Shown piece by piece: positions 8,623-15,719 of a stretch of 27,883 bases of DNA. Positions within the stretch are counted from its first letter, which is position 1; each line of letters begins with the position of its first letter. The notes beneath the pieces were generated by a model. It had not been told where the DNA came from and searched no databases. It worked only from the letters and a program-made list of their open reading frames with translations. A program made the position numbers and the translations under genes. The DNA comes from Opitutaceae bacterium. Its GTDB lineage: Bacteria; Verrucomicrobiota; Verrucomicrobiia; Opitutales; Opitutaceae. The stretch is taken from the NCBI GenBank assembly GCA_031254955.1, contig JAIRTK010000113.1:1-27883 (forward strand). The letters are read 5' to 3'.

Positions 8623-10260
8623 ATGAAAAGTCTCCGCCTGCCCCTTGTCTTTATAATTTGCGCGCTCCCCTCCGCCGGCAAAGCGCCATTCCGTATGCTT
8701 TATAACAATGACACGACCAATCTGGAAAGTTGCGTGGCGCCGTTTCATCCGAAGAACGCCCCCTTCACGGTTGACGTGCTGAAGGGTTCCATCGACGAGG
8801 CGGTGAGGGCGGGCGCGGATTGTTATATGTTTTCCCCCGGCCTGACCTGGGTGCCGTTGTGGAAAAGCAAAATCTATCCCCCGGCGGAGCACATGCAGTG
8901 GTGGCTCGACACCTTCAAACGCCCGATGAGCACCATCGGCGAATTTGTCCTGAACGGAGGCGACCTCGTGGAGGAATATGTCGCTTACTGCAAGGCGAAC
9001 AAGATAACCGCGTTCCTGTCACTTCGCGTAAACGATTATCATCACGTCGAGGACCTTGACGCCAGGCCCGGAGCGCGCATGCATCCCAGCTCGTGCCTCG
9101 CCGTGGACCGCTTTCGCCGGGAGCATCCTGAACTGCGGATCGCCGCCGCGGGCTTCACCCCGCCGGCCGGCTCGAATATTCCGCCCGCGCGCGATGCCAA
9201 TGTGATGAACTGGGGGCGAAAAGAAGTGCGCGAGCGACTGCTCGGCTTCATCCGCGAGCTTTGCGAAGGCTACGACATCGACGGGCTTGAATTGGATTTT
9301 CTGCGGCACTTCCGAATTTTCCCTGACGGCATTTCCAGCAAAAGGCGCGTGAAAATCGTCACCGACTTCACGCACGAAGTGAGAAAAATACTCGACCGCT
9401 CATCCCGCGAAGGGAAACGCCGCTGGCTGTGCGCGCGCGTGCCGGCCTTTTTCGAGGCGCAGGCGGCGCTGGGCATCGATTTGCCAAAGATGACCGCCGC
9501 CGGCCTGGATATGATAAATCTTTCGTCGAATTATTATACCGTGCAAAACGATCTCGAAATGGCGCGGGTGCGCAAGATGAATCCCGGCGCGGCGATTTAT
9601 CTGGAGATGACACATGTCACCTACGTAGGCCCGGATCCGCGCCGCGGCTTCGGCGACAGCAATTTTTACCGCCGCACGACCGACGAGCAGTTTTATACAA
9701 CGGCGCACCTGGCCTATGCCTCCGGACTGGACGGCGTCAGCTTGTTTAATTTCGCCTATTATCGGGAATACGGAGGCAGGCCCGAGCGCGGCCCGTTCAA
9801 CGAGCCGCCGTTTCATGTTATAAACAAACTGAAGGACCGCGGGTTCATCGCATCCTCGCCACAACACTATTTTCTCAGCGACCGCTGGCGCTCACCCTAT
9901 GGCAACCGCGTCCAGCTTGTCCTAAGCATGACGCGCGGGCGAAAAATGGAATTTGACATGATCATGGCCCCGCCCGCCCGGGGATGGAAAACCGATGCAA
10001 GGTTGCGCGTGCAATCGACGGAGGCGATGAGCGACGACACGCAGTTTGAAATTGAATGCAACGGCGTGAAACTCGCCGGCTCGAATGATGTTTCGGAGCC
10101 GTATGCGAATCCTTATCCGCCGCTGCTTGGCTCGCGGGAGACCTTGCGCGCGTGGAGGATTCCACGCGAAGCGCTGAAAATCGGGAAAAATATTTTTCAG
10201 ATAAGGCAGACGCAAGGCGGCCCGGCGCTCATTTATTTCATAGATGCCGCCATCGAATGA
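8623..10260 (+). CDS. Secreted family-10-like TIM-barrel glycoside hydrolase, copy 1
   Basis: A 545-residue protein with a short Sec signal peptide (MKSLRLPLVFIICALPSAG) and a TIM-barrel domain of the family-10-like glycosyl hydrolase type (GHL10/DUF187). The strand-4-like motif is DIDGLELDFLRH at residues 218-229, with acidic candidates D220, E223 and D225; another conserved acid is E394 in FNEPPFH. The last ~120 residues look like a beta-sandwich, with VSEPYANPYPP. It aligns along its whole length with the genes at 20737 and 24076, sharing YNNDTTN, WVPLWKSKIYPP, RVNDYHHVE, RRTTDEQF and FNFAYYREYG. The reaction is presumed to be glycoside cleavage outside the cytoplasm; the substrate is unknown. 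It follows the beta-mannosidase by 23 bp. The fold assignment is firmer than the activity. Confidence 0.78.
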   Translation: MKSLRLPLVFIICALPSAGKAPFRMLYNNDTTNLESCVAPFHPKNAPFTVDVLKGSIDEAVRAGADCYMFSPGLTWVPLWKSKIYPPAEHMQWWLDTFKRPMSTIGEFVLNGGDLVEEYVAYCKANKITAFLSLRVNDYHHVEDLDARPGARMHPSSCLAVDRFRREHPELRIAAAGFTPPAGSNIPPARDANVMNWGRKEVRERLLGFIRELCEGYDIDGLELDFLRHFRIFPDGISSKRRVKIVTDFTHEVRKILDRSSREGKRRWLCARVPAFFEAQAALGIDLPKMTAAGLDMINLSSNYYTVQNDLEMARVRKMNPGAAIYLEMTHVTYVGPDPRRGFGDSNFYRRTTDEQFYTTAHLAYASGLDGVSLFNFAYYREYGGRPERGPFNEPPFHVINKLKDRGFIASSPQHYFLSDRWRSPYGNRVQLVLSMTRGRKMEFDMIMAPPARGWKTDARLRVQSTEAMSDDTQFEIECNGVKLAGSNDVSEPYANPYPPLLGSRETLRAWRIPREALKIGKNIFQIRQTQGGPALIYFIDAAIE

Positions 10261-10313
10261 ACGTGTTCCCCCGTCCCGCCGCGTTTTCCCGCCAGCAACC
10301 AGCAATCACATTC

Positions 10314-10825
10314 ATGAAAAACCGGCTCGCCTCCTCCAGCCGCCGCCTGCGCATCCTGTCGCTCTGCGCCCCTGTCGCCGCCGCTTCGTCCGCCGCGGCG
10401 CCTGCGGCGCCTCCCGGTCAGCAGCGGGAGCAGGTTCACGCCGTCGAGCTGCCATTCGGATTTTGCCCCGATACCGGCGGCGGCGAGGGCCGTCGTGTAG
10501 AAATCGAGTTGAATAACGGGATTCGCAAGCGTGCGATGGCGAGGCGTTGTCGCGGCGCGAACCGCTGTGCTGGAAAATCGGCCCGCAGTGGGCGGTTCGT
10601 TCCGGCAACTGGAAGCTTATCAAACCCTTCGTCAACGCGCCCGCGATGCTTTTTGATTTGGACACGGATAACGCCGAGCAAAAAGACCTTGCCGGGAAGC
10701 ATCCTGAAAAATACGCCGGGCTTGAGGCCCAATGGAAAAGCTGGAACCAGCGGAACGAGAAAGCCCGCTGGGAAGACAAACGCTCCGACCTTCGCCAAGG
10801 CATCATGTATCAATCAAAACAATGA
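10314..10825 (+). pseudogene. Rearranged sulfatase remnant
   Basis: Three pieces of one secreted sulfatase appear out of order. A plausible signal peptide starts at 10314 (MKNRLASSSRRLRILSLC). On the plus strand, about 10529-10825 encodes the normal C-terminus of an arylsulfatase-like enzyme: QWAVRSGNWKLIKPF, then LFDLDTDNAEQKDLAGKHPE and a Trp-rich tail ending at a TGA. The segment that should immediately precede it in the protein lies in between but on the minus strand (10413-10520, listed separately). The catalytic core with the formylglycine motif CxPxR is absent. The gene is therefore dead through a large deletion plus a small inversion. A late plus-strand frame from TTG 10547 could still make a ~90-residue fragment, but that is not a functional enzyme. 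Confidence 0.75.
10413..10520 (-). pseudogene. Inverted internal fragment of the sulfatase
   Basis: Read on the minus strand this 108-bp segment gives 36 uninterrupted codons that start PVIQLDFYTTALAAAG and end LDGVNLLPLLTG. That is the conserved block found in formylglycine sulfatases shortly before the C-terminal W(A/R)xRxGxWKL block. The latter follows directly downstream but on the plus strand. Flipping the segment would restore the normal order. On the plus strand the same bases give an unremarkable Arg/Pro-rich peptide. The match is by motif only; the exact breakpoints (within about 15 bp) are uncertain. Confidence 0.7.
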
Positions 10826-11219
10826 ACACCAAACACAGATAAAAAAGGTTCCATTATGGAGTGCGGCGATTTATCGCCGCTTTTGACGGCGGGATTTATC
10901 CCGCCGCCAAGTCGCCGGCGCGACCTGTCATCCATCGTCGGCGGGGCGGGGAAATAAATTTCCCCGTCAAAAGCGGGACTGAAGTCCCGCACTCCATAAT
11001 AACCGCCTGCTTAACATCAATTCGTAATTCTTGACTGATGTTACGCGGCGGCGGCCTTTTGAACCATCAAATGAGACCTTCCTGCCTCCCTCGGTAACAC
11101 ATCCGCGCAATATCAGTTCTCAACCCACCATTCACCATTCTTAATTCCTCCATGAACTCTGGCGCCAAAACCAACCGGGCATTCAATATGGCGAGGAATC
11201 AAAACACTCTCCCACAACC
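10826..11219. other. Intergenic region holding the palindromic element and esterase leader
   Basis: This 394-bp gap holds the palindromic element described separately. About 10 bp beyond it is an 8-bp inverted repeat, TAACATCA at 11012-11019 and TGATGTTA at 11036-11043, with a 16-base loop. The rest, up to the esterase ATG at 11220, is AC-rich with a short direct repeat ACCATTC near 11130. I see no credible gene, no good sigma-70 promoter and no Shine-Dalgarno sequence. The esterase promoter should lie in the 11045-11215 part. Confidence 0.5.
10847..11004. repeat. MITE/REP-like palindromic element with terminal inverted repeats
   Basis: The ends carry a perfect 14-bp inverted repeat, ATTATGGAGTGCGG at 10853-10866 and its complement at 10987-11000. 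After a 2-base interruption it extends outward by GGTT/AACC (10847-10850 and 11001-11004). Inside are four perfect hairpins, each with an 8- or 9-bp stem and a 2-base loop: 10863-10880, 10888-10905, 10947-10966 and 10973-10990. An inner arm, CTTTTGACGG, also pairs with CCGTCAAAAG. No protein is encoded. It may be a non-autonomous transposable element, a REP/BIME-like sequence moved by a transposase acting in trans, or a bidirectional transcription stop. No target-site duplication is obvious. Confidence 0.8.
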
Positions 11220-12248
11220 ATGAAAATCACCACAATACTTCCATTGACGGCCTGCCTGCTGTCCTTGATTTCATTCGCGCGAGCCTCCGTCGTGGAATCG
11301 GCGGCGCGCACGCCGGAGCTTGAGCAAAAGCGCGAATACATCGCCACGGTTTCCAAACTCCACGGCGATCTGGTTTATAAAAAAGTCGGCGACCTTGAGC
11401 TGACACTCGACCTCATGCTGCCGCTTTCAACGACGGCAAAGAACGGACGGGAATTTTTCCCGGACGGCACGCCGGTCGTCATCTGGCTCCACGGCGGAGG
11501 CTGGCGCAACGGCTCGCGTTATTTTTCGGGCAACGACATCCGGTTTTTCGCCAACCACGGCATCGCGAGCGCGTGCGTTTCCTACCGGCTCGTGCAGGAC
11601 GGCAACGGCTGCACGGTGGAGACCTGCGTGATTGATTGTTTCGACGCGGTGCGCTGGCTCGTGAAAAACGCGGGGAACTATGGCCTGGCTCCGGGAAAAG
11701 TCTTTGTCTATGGCGGCTCGGCTGGCGCGCATCTGGCGCTGATGCTGGCATGGGCGGACGCGGATGCCTTTAAGGGCGATCCGGCGCTCGCGGACGCGAG
11801 GGTTGCGGTCGCCGGGGCGGTCGCCATCGCGCCCGTCGCGACACTCGCGGACCTGGACGCCCGCGATTCGATTGATTATCTGAACGAAAAGGGGCGCTTT
11901 GAAAAACTCATGGGCGGCAGCTTGCCGGAGAAGATGGATTTGGCGAAAAAAGCAAGCCCGCTGTATTGGTTGAAAAAAGACTCGCCGCGGACGCTCGTCA
12001 TCCACGGGACGCGCGACCAGCGCGTGAGCCTCAAGGGCAGTCTCATGCTTGAGGAGCGTGCGCGTGAGCTTGGCGCGGATTTCACGCTGTTGCGCGCACC
12101 GAACGCCGACCACAGCCAGCGCGGCGCAAGGGCGCCGTTGTGGCGGGTGCAGGGGCTGATCGTTTTGGACAACATGCTCGACATTGTCCAAAGCAGCTAT
12201 GGCGAGACGGACTGGGTGCGCCAGATTTGGCGCAGCGCGACGTTTTGA
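11220..12248 (+). CDS. Secreted alpha/beta-hydrolase esterase (BD-FAE/HSL-like)
   Basis: The 342-residue product has a Sec signal peptide (core ILPLTACLLSLISFA, cleavage probably after ARA or nearby) and an alpha/beta-hydrolase fold. The oxyanion motif HGGGW is at 91-95. The catalytic serine is S167 in VYGGSAGAHLAL, the acid is D266 in HGTRDQRV and the histidine is H298 in NADHSQ. HGGGW plus GGSAG places it with carboxylesterases of the hormone-sensitive-lipase/feruloyl-esterase-like group. Outside the cytoplasm it probably removes acyl groups (acetyl or feruloyl) from a polysaccharide or its fragments. It stands alone on the plus strand, separated from upstream genes by the palindromic element, and faces the glycyl radical operon convergently across 38 bp. 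Confidence 0.85.
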   Translation: MKITTILPLTACLLSLISFARASVVESAARTPELEQKREYIATVSKLHGDLVYKKVGDLELTLDLMLPLSTTAKNGREFFPDGTPVVIWLHGGGWRNGSRYFSGNDIRFFANHGIASACVSYRLVQDGNGCTVETCVIDCFDAVRWLVKNAGNYGLAPGKVFVYGGSAGAHLALMLAWADADAFKGDPALADARVAVAGAVAIAPVATLADLDARDSIDYLNEKGRFEKLMGGSLPEKMDLAKKASPLYWLKKDSPRTLVIHGTRDQRVSLKGSLMLEERARELGADFTLLRAPNADHSQRGARAPLWRVQGLIVLDNMLDIVQSSYGETDWVRQIWRSATF

Positions 12249-12286
12249 AATTCGCGACATGCCGTCGTCGGACGGGCCGGCAGGTT

Positions 12287-13177
12287 TCAGCGTGACACGG
12301 GGATTTTTGTGAGGACGGCGAGTTGGCGGACCCATTTGTCCGCGAGGTCTTCCTTTACCGCCGACAAGCCGCCGAGTTTGTAGTCGCGGCCAATCCGTCG
12401 CGCCTTGGAGCGTCCCCAAGGGTGGAAGGGCATGATGTCTATTTGGAGAATGTTTTTCAGGCGATTTGCGAGCGCGGCGATGGCTTCAAAATGTTCGGAG
12501 CGGTCGTTGTGGCCGGGGATGATTGGACAGCGCAGGATGGTTTTTCCGCCGGCGGCATCCAGGAGTCGGAGGTTTTCGAGGATGCGTTTGTTGGAAACGC
12601 CGGTGTATTCGCGGTGGCGGGCGTCGTCGATTTCCTTGATGTCATAGAGAAAGATGTCCGCGCAGCCGAGGAGGCTGTTGTATTTTTCAAAGTCGGCGAA
12701 GCCGGAGGTGTCGAGGCAGCAGTGGAGTCCGCCGGCCTTTGCCGCGAGCAGGAGCGCGCGGGTGAACTCGTATTGCAGCATGGGCTCGCCGCCGGAAAGG
12801 GTGAGCCCGCCGCCGGAACGGTCGTAGTAGGGTTTGTCGAGGAGGACGGTTTCGAGCACTTCGCCGGCGGAGCGCCACGCGCCGAGACGCGCGAGGGCGC
12901 CCGACGGACAGAAGGGCAGCTTGCCGGCGCAGGATTTTTTGCGGATGAAAATATGCTTTCCGGCGATGAGCCGGTGGCACTCGGGACACTCGCTCATGCA
13001 GTTGCCGCAGAGCCGGCATTTTTGTTCGTCGTAAGCGATTTCCGGAAACGGGGAAATGGATTCCGGATTGTGGCACCAAAGGCAGTTGAGCGGGCAGCCC
13101 TTGAGGAAAACGGTGGTGCGGATGCCGGGGCCGTCGTTGATGGAGAATTTCTGGATTTCGAGGACGAGGCCGCGCAT
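12287..13177 (-). CDS. Glycyl radical enzyme activating protein (radical SAM)
   Basis: A 296-residue radical-SAM activase that cleaves S-adenosylmethionine to put the radical on the glycyl radical enzyme encoded just upstream. The SAM-cluster motif CxxxCxxC is C28-C32-C35 in GCPLNCLWCHNPES, preceded by the activase signature FSINDGPGIRTTVFLKGCP. The SAM-binding GGE motif is in LTLSGGEPMLQ. A ferredoxin-like insert has C54, C57, C60, C64, C67, C83 and C90. That is one cysteine short of the eight needed for two full [4Fe-4S] auxiliary clusters, so one cluster may be missing or have an unusual ligand. It lies 61 bp after the partner gene on the same strand, the usual arrangement. Cytoplasmic and oxygen-sensitive. 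Confidence 0.93.
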   Translation of the reverse strand: MRGLVLEIQKFSINDGPGIRTTVFLKGCPLNCLWCHNPESISPFPEIAYDEQKCRLCGNCMSECPECHRLIAGKHIFIRKKSCAGKLPFCPSGALARLGAWRSAGEVLETVLLDKPYYDRSGGGLTLSGGEPMLQYEFTRALLLAAKAGGLHCCLDTSGFADFEKYNSLLGCADIFLYDIKEIDDARHREYTGVSNKRILENLRLLDAAGGKTILRCPIIPGHNDRSEHFEAIAALANRLKNILQIDIMPFHPWGRSKARRIGRDYKLGGLSAVKEDLADKWVRQLAVLTKIPVSR

Positions 13178-13238
13178 GGGATTTATAGGGGGCGACTTAA
13201 TTCGACGTGATTCGGCTTAAGCCGGGTCAGGGCAAAGC

Positions 13239-15590
13239 TCACTCATACATTGTCCGGGCGAGGATTTCCTTCTGGATATTTTGGTCGAGGTTGACGAAGC
13301 GCGCGGTCCAGCCGCCGACGCGCACGAGGAGGTTCGGGTATTTTTCGGGGTGAATCATCGCGTCCTCAAGGTCGCCGCGGTTCAGGCAGGTGATCATCAG
13401 GTGGATGCCGCCGGTCTCGAAATAGGTTTGGATGGCGGTTTTGAATTTTTCCAGGTTTTTGCCGGTGAGGAGGTTTTTGGAGACTTTCAGATTTTGCACG
13501 AAACCGCTGTGTAACTTGAACTGCTTCTTCATCGAGTTAAGCAGCGCGGTGAGGCCACTGTGGTCGGCGCCTGCGGTGGGGGCGTTGCCAACGGCGAGCG
13601 AGTCGCCCGCCTTACGACCGTCCGGCGAGGCGGCCATGCCGGCACCATAGCGCACGCCGCCTGGGTTGAGGTTGCAATTCAGAAAAAAATCCAGATCGCA
13701 TTGTTTGGCTTTGGAGGCGACGTTTTCATTCACAAAACGGCAGAGGTCGGCGTAAATATCGTCCACGTAGGCGTCGTCGTTGCCGAATTTCGGGCAATCA
13801 AGCATCATGCGGCGCTCCTTTTCGTGACCGTCAAAATTGGCGTCAATGATTTTGACGATCTGATCGAGCGTCAACTTCTTGTCATCGTAAACGAGTTTCT
13901 TGATGGCGGCGAGGCTGTCGGCGGTATTGGTGAGGCCGAAGGTTTCCACCTGGCTGCCGATGTAGCGGACGCCACCATCGAAGATGCCTTTGCCACGCGC
14001 GATGCAATCGTGCGTGAGGATGCTGGTGAAGAGGAACGCGGAGGTCGCGGCATGAATGTCGTTTTCCAGTTTATTCCGATGCGCGAAGAGCCCGTTTGTG
14101 TAATCAATCTGGCGTCTCACGGCGTCGTAGAGTTTTTCGTAAGTATCAAAGTTCGAAAGCGGACCGGTGCGCAGACCACGGTATTCGCGGACTTTCGGGT
14201 TCCAGCCGTCGTGCAGGACGAGGTCGAGCGCGCTGAGGTAAGTGATGATGTTGTTCGGCGAGCTGATGCTTTTGCTGTCAATCTGGATTTCGCCGCAGCC
14301 TTGCGGTATATAATCCTCCGCTTCCTGCATGGAGACGTTGTATGCTTTCGCGCACATGGGGATGTGCTCGTCGTCATTATAAAGCGTGGGCGAGACGCAG
14401 CCGGCGGCGATGAGTTCGAGCGCCTTGTCGAAGAGCGCGGGGTTTTGCCCTTTATGGAAACGCAGCGTGACGTTCGGTTCCTGCTCCTTCAACTCGAGTG
14501 TCACTTCCATTGCGGCCATCGCAAACTGGTCGGCGTTTTCAGGATTTCTGCGGCCTTTTCCGCCGATGATGATGCGGCAGTTGTTGATGGCGACGCGGAA
14601 GCCGTCCTTGAACTGGTCGGCAATAATGCGCCAGAGGGAGCGGAGCAGGTCCTTGGCTTCCTCGCGTGTGAGCGCGCCGGTGGCGATGTCATTGACGAAG
14701 AAGTCGCCGAGATAGACGTCGGCCCGTCCGTAATTGGCTGAGTCGGAGCAGATGACATATAGCCAGAAAAGCTGAATGGCCTCGCGGAGGCTGGCGGGTT
14801 TGTTGACGGCGATGTTGTCGAGGGCAACGGCCATTTGACGCAGTTCGTCCCTGCGCTTTTCGGTCGTGGTCACCGAGGCGGCTTGTTCACGGGCGTGAGC
14901 AGCGTAGTAGCGGCAGACATCGGCGAGGGTATCGAGAGCCATGAGCGCGGCGCGGCGGAATTCGGCATCGCCAGCGGTGCCGTTTTGGATTTCGACGCGT
15001 AGACCGGGGATGCCGAGGCGGAGGAGTTTGTCGAAATCAATCGAGAAGCAGCAAAGGCGGAAAAAGTGAGTGGCGTATTGAGCGGGGCCGACATTGTTGA
15101 CGCGGCTCATGCCTTTGACGAATTCTTCGCCGAGGCTCAACATGTATTTCGTCATTGGGCTGTGTTTTTCCCAGAAGGCACAGATTTCGAGGGCGTCCTT
15201 GTGGCGCGGGTCGGTTTCCGGGAGTTTGCCGGCGATTTCGTGAAGGGATTGGTAGTTGTAAATATAACCGCCGATTTCGCGCTGGAGAATGGAGCGGAGG
15301 TAGGCGTCGTGCGGGGAGACTTCGGTGTCGGGGCGGTCGTCGTCGCGCAACGCGGGGATGGCGGTGTTCACAATGCCTTCGTTGAGGAAGGCGACGAGGG
15401 GATGATAGAGCACGCGTCCGGCGAAGAGGTCGTAGTCGCGAAGCGGGTTGCAGAGGGCGGGATATTGCTCGCGGAGGCAGGCGGCCTCGCGGATGGCGGG
15501 ATGCTTGTCGAGGTTGGCGCGGTAGGCGCGGGTGAAGTTGCTGGCGAGGTCGAGTTTGCGCTGCTCGGCGGCAGTGAGAGTGTCGGACAT
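13239..15590 (-). CDS. Glycyl radical enzyme, PFL/dehydratase family, unknown substrate
   Basis: A 783-residue glycyl radical enzyme, about the length of glycerol/propanediol dehydratases. The active-site thiyl cysteine is C432 in YIPQGCGEIQID. The C-x-E arrangement (C432, E434) is the one known from eliminase-type members such as choline lyase and diol dehydratases, which normally read GCVEP; here a Gly replaces Val and Ile replaces Pro. It is not pyruvate formate-lyase, which has adjacent Cys-Cys. The radical glycine is G760 in VRVGGWTARF, 24 residues from the C-terminus, with Trp where Tyr is more common. The activase follows directly. The reaction is likely a radical dehydration or C-X bond cleavage of a small polyol or sugar-derived molecule; the substrate cannot be assigned. 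Confidence 0.93.
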   Translation of the reverse strand: MSDTLTAAEQRKLDLASNFTRAYRANLDKHPAIREAACLREQYPALCNPLRDYDLFAGRVLYHPLVAFLNEGIVNTAIPALRDDDRPDTEVSPHDAYLRSILQREIGGYIYNYQSLHEIAGKLPETDPRHKDALEICAFWEKHSPMTKYMLSLGEEFVKGMSRVNNVGPAQYATHFFRLCCFSIDFDKLLRLGIPGLRVEIQNGTAGDAEFRRAALMALDTLADVCRYYAAHAREQAASVTTTEKRRDELRQMAVALDNIAVNKPASLREAIQLFWLYVICSDSANYGRADVYLGDFFVNDIATGALTREEAKDLLRSLWRIIADQFKDGFRVAINNCRIIIGGKGRRNPENADQFAMAAMEVTLELKEQEPNVTLRFHKGQNPALFDKALELIAAGCVSPTLYNDDEHIPMCAKAYNVSMQEAEDYIPQGCGEIQIDSKSISSPNNIITYLSALDLVLHDGWNPKVREYRGLRTGPLSNFDTYEKLYDAVRRQIDYTNGLFAHRNKLENDIHAATSAFLFTSILTHDCIARGKGIFDGGVRYIGSQVETFGLTNTADSLAAIKKLVYDDKKLTLDQIVKIIDANFDGHEKERRMMLDCPKFGNDDAYVDDIYADLCRFVNENVASKAKQCDLDFFLNCNLNPGGVRYGAGMAASPDGRKAGDSLAVGNAPTAGADHSGLTALLNSMKKQFKLHSGFVQNLKVSKNLLTGKNLEKFKTAIQTYFETGGIHLMITCLNRGDLEDAMIHPEKYPNLLVRVGGWTARFVNLDQNIQKEILARTMYE

Positions 15591-15652
15591 GGGGATGGAA
15601 GGAGAGTTTTCTTGGTTGAATTTGTTATAACGGGAGAAAAATGTGGTGATGT

Positions 15653-15658
15653 ATCATA
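15653..15658 (-). promoter_or_regulatory. Possible -10 box for the glycyl radical enzyme operon
   Basis: The 129-bp gap upstream of the glycyl radical enzyme has a strikingly AT-rich stretch (15640-15690) in an otherwise GC-rich window. On the minus strand it contains TATGAT, one base from the sigma-70 consensus, about 63 bases before the ATG at 15590, with a weak TTAAAA upstream. An 8-bp palindrome GTTATAAC lies at 15624-15631. This suggests a separate promoter for the enzyme-activase pair besides any read-through from the GH130 side. No clear FNR or CRP site is seen. Confidence 0.35.
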
Positions 15659-15719
15659 AAAAATAAGAATATTATTTTTTAAGTTAATGAACCTTCCCCG
15701 ACAGCGGTTGGCATCCAGA

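Noticed and set aside
10853..11000. CRISPR array or tRNA cluster
   Set aside because: The repeats are inverted hairpins, not regularly spaced direct repeats, and no cloverleaf with a CCA-type acceptor end could be drawn.
10844..11043. Insertion sequence with its own transposase
   Set aside because: The terminal inverted repeats enclose only about 150 bp with no open frame, so at most a non-autonomous element.
13560..14741. Long open frame (393 codons) on the plus strand opposite the glycyl radical enzyme
   Set aside because: It is the antisense of a gene with complete family motifs. Its Val/Ala/Gly/Asp-rich translation has no domain features and arises from GC-rich codon bias.
13239..15590. 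Pyruvate formate-lyase (PflB)
   Set aside because: The active-site loop has C-G-E, not the adjacent Cys-Cys pair required by pyruvate formate-lyase.
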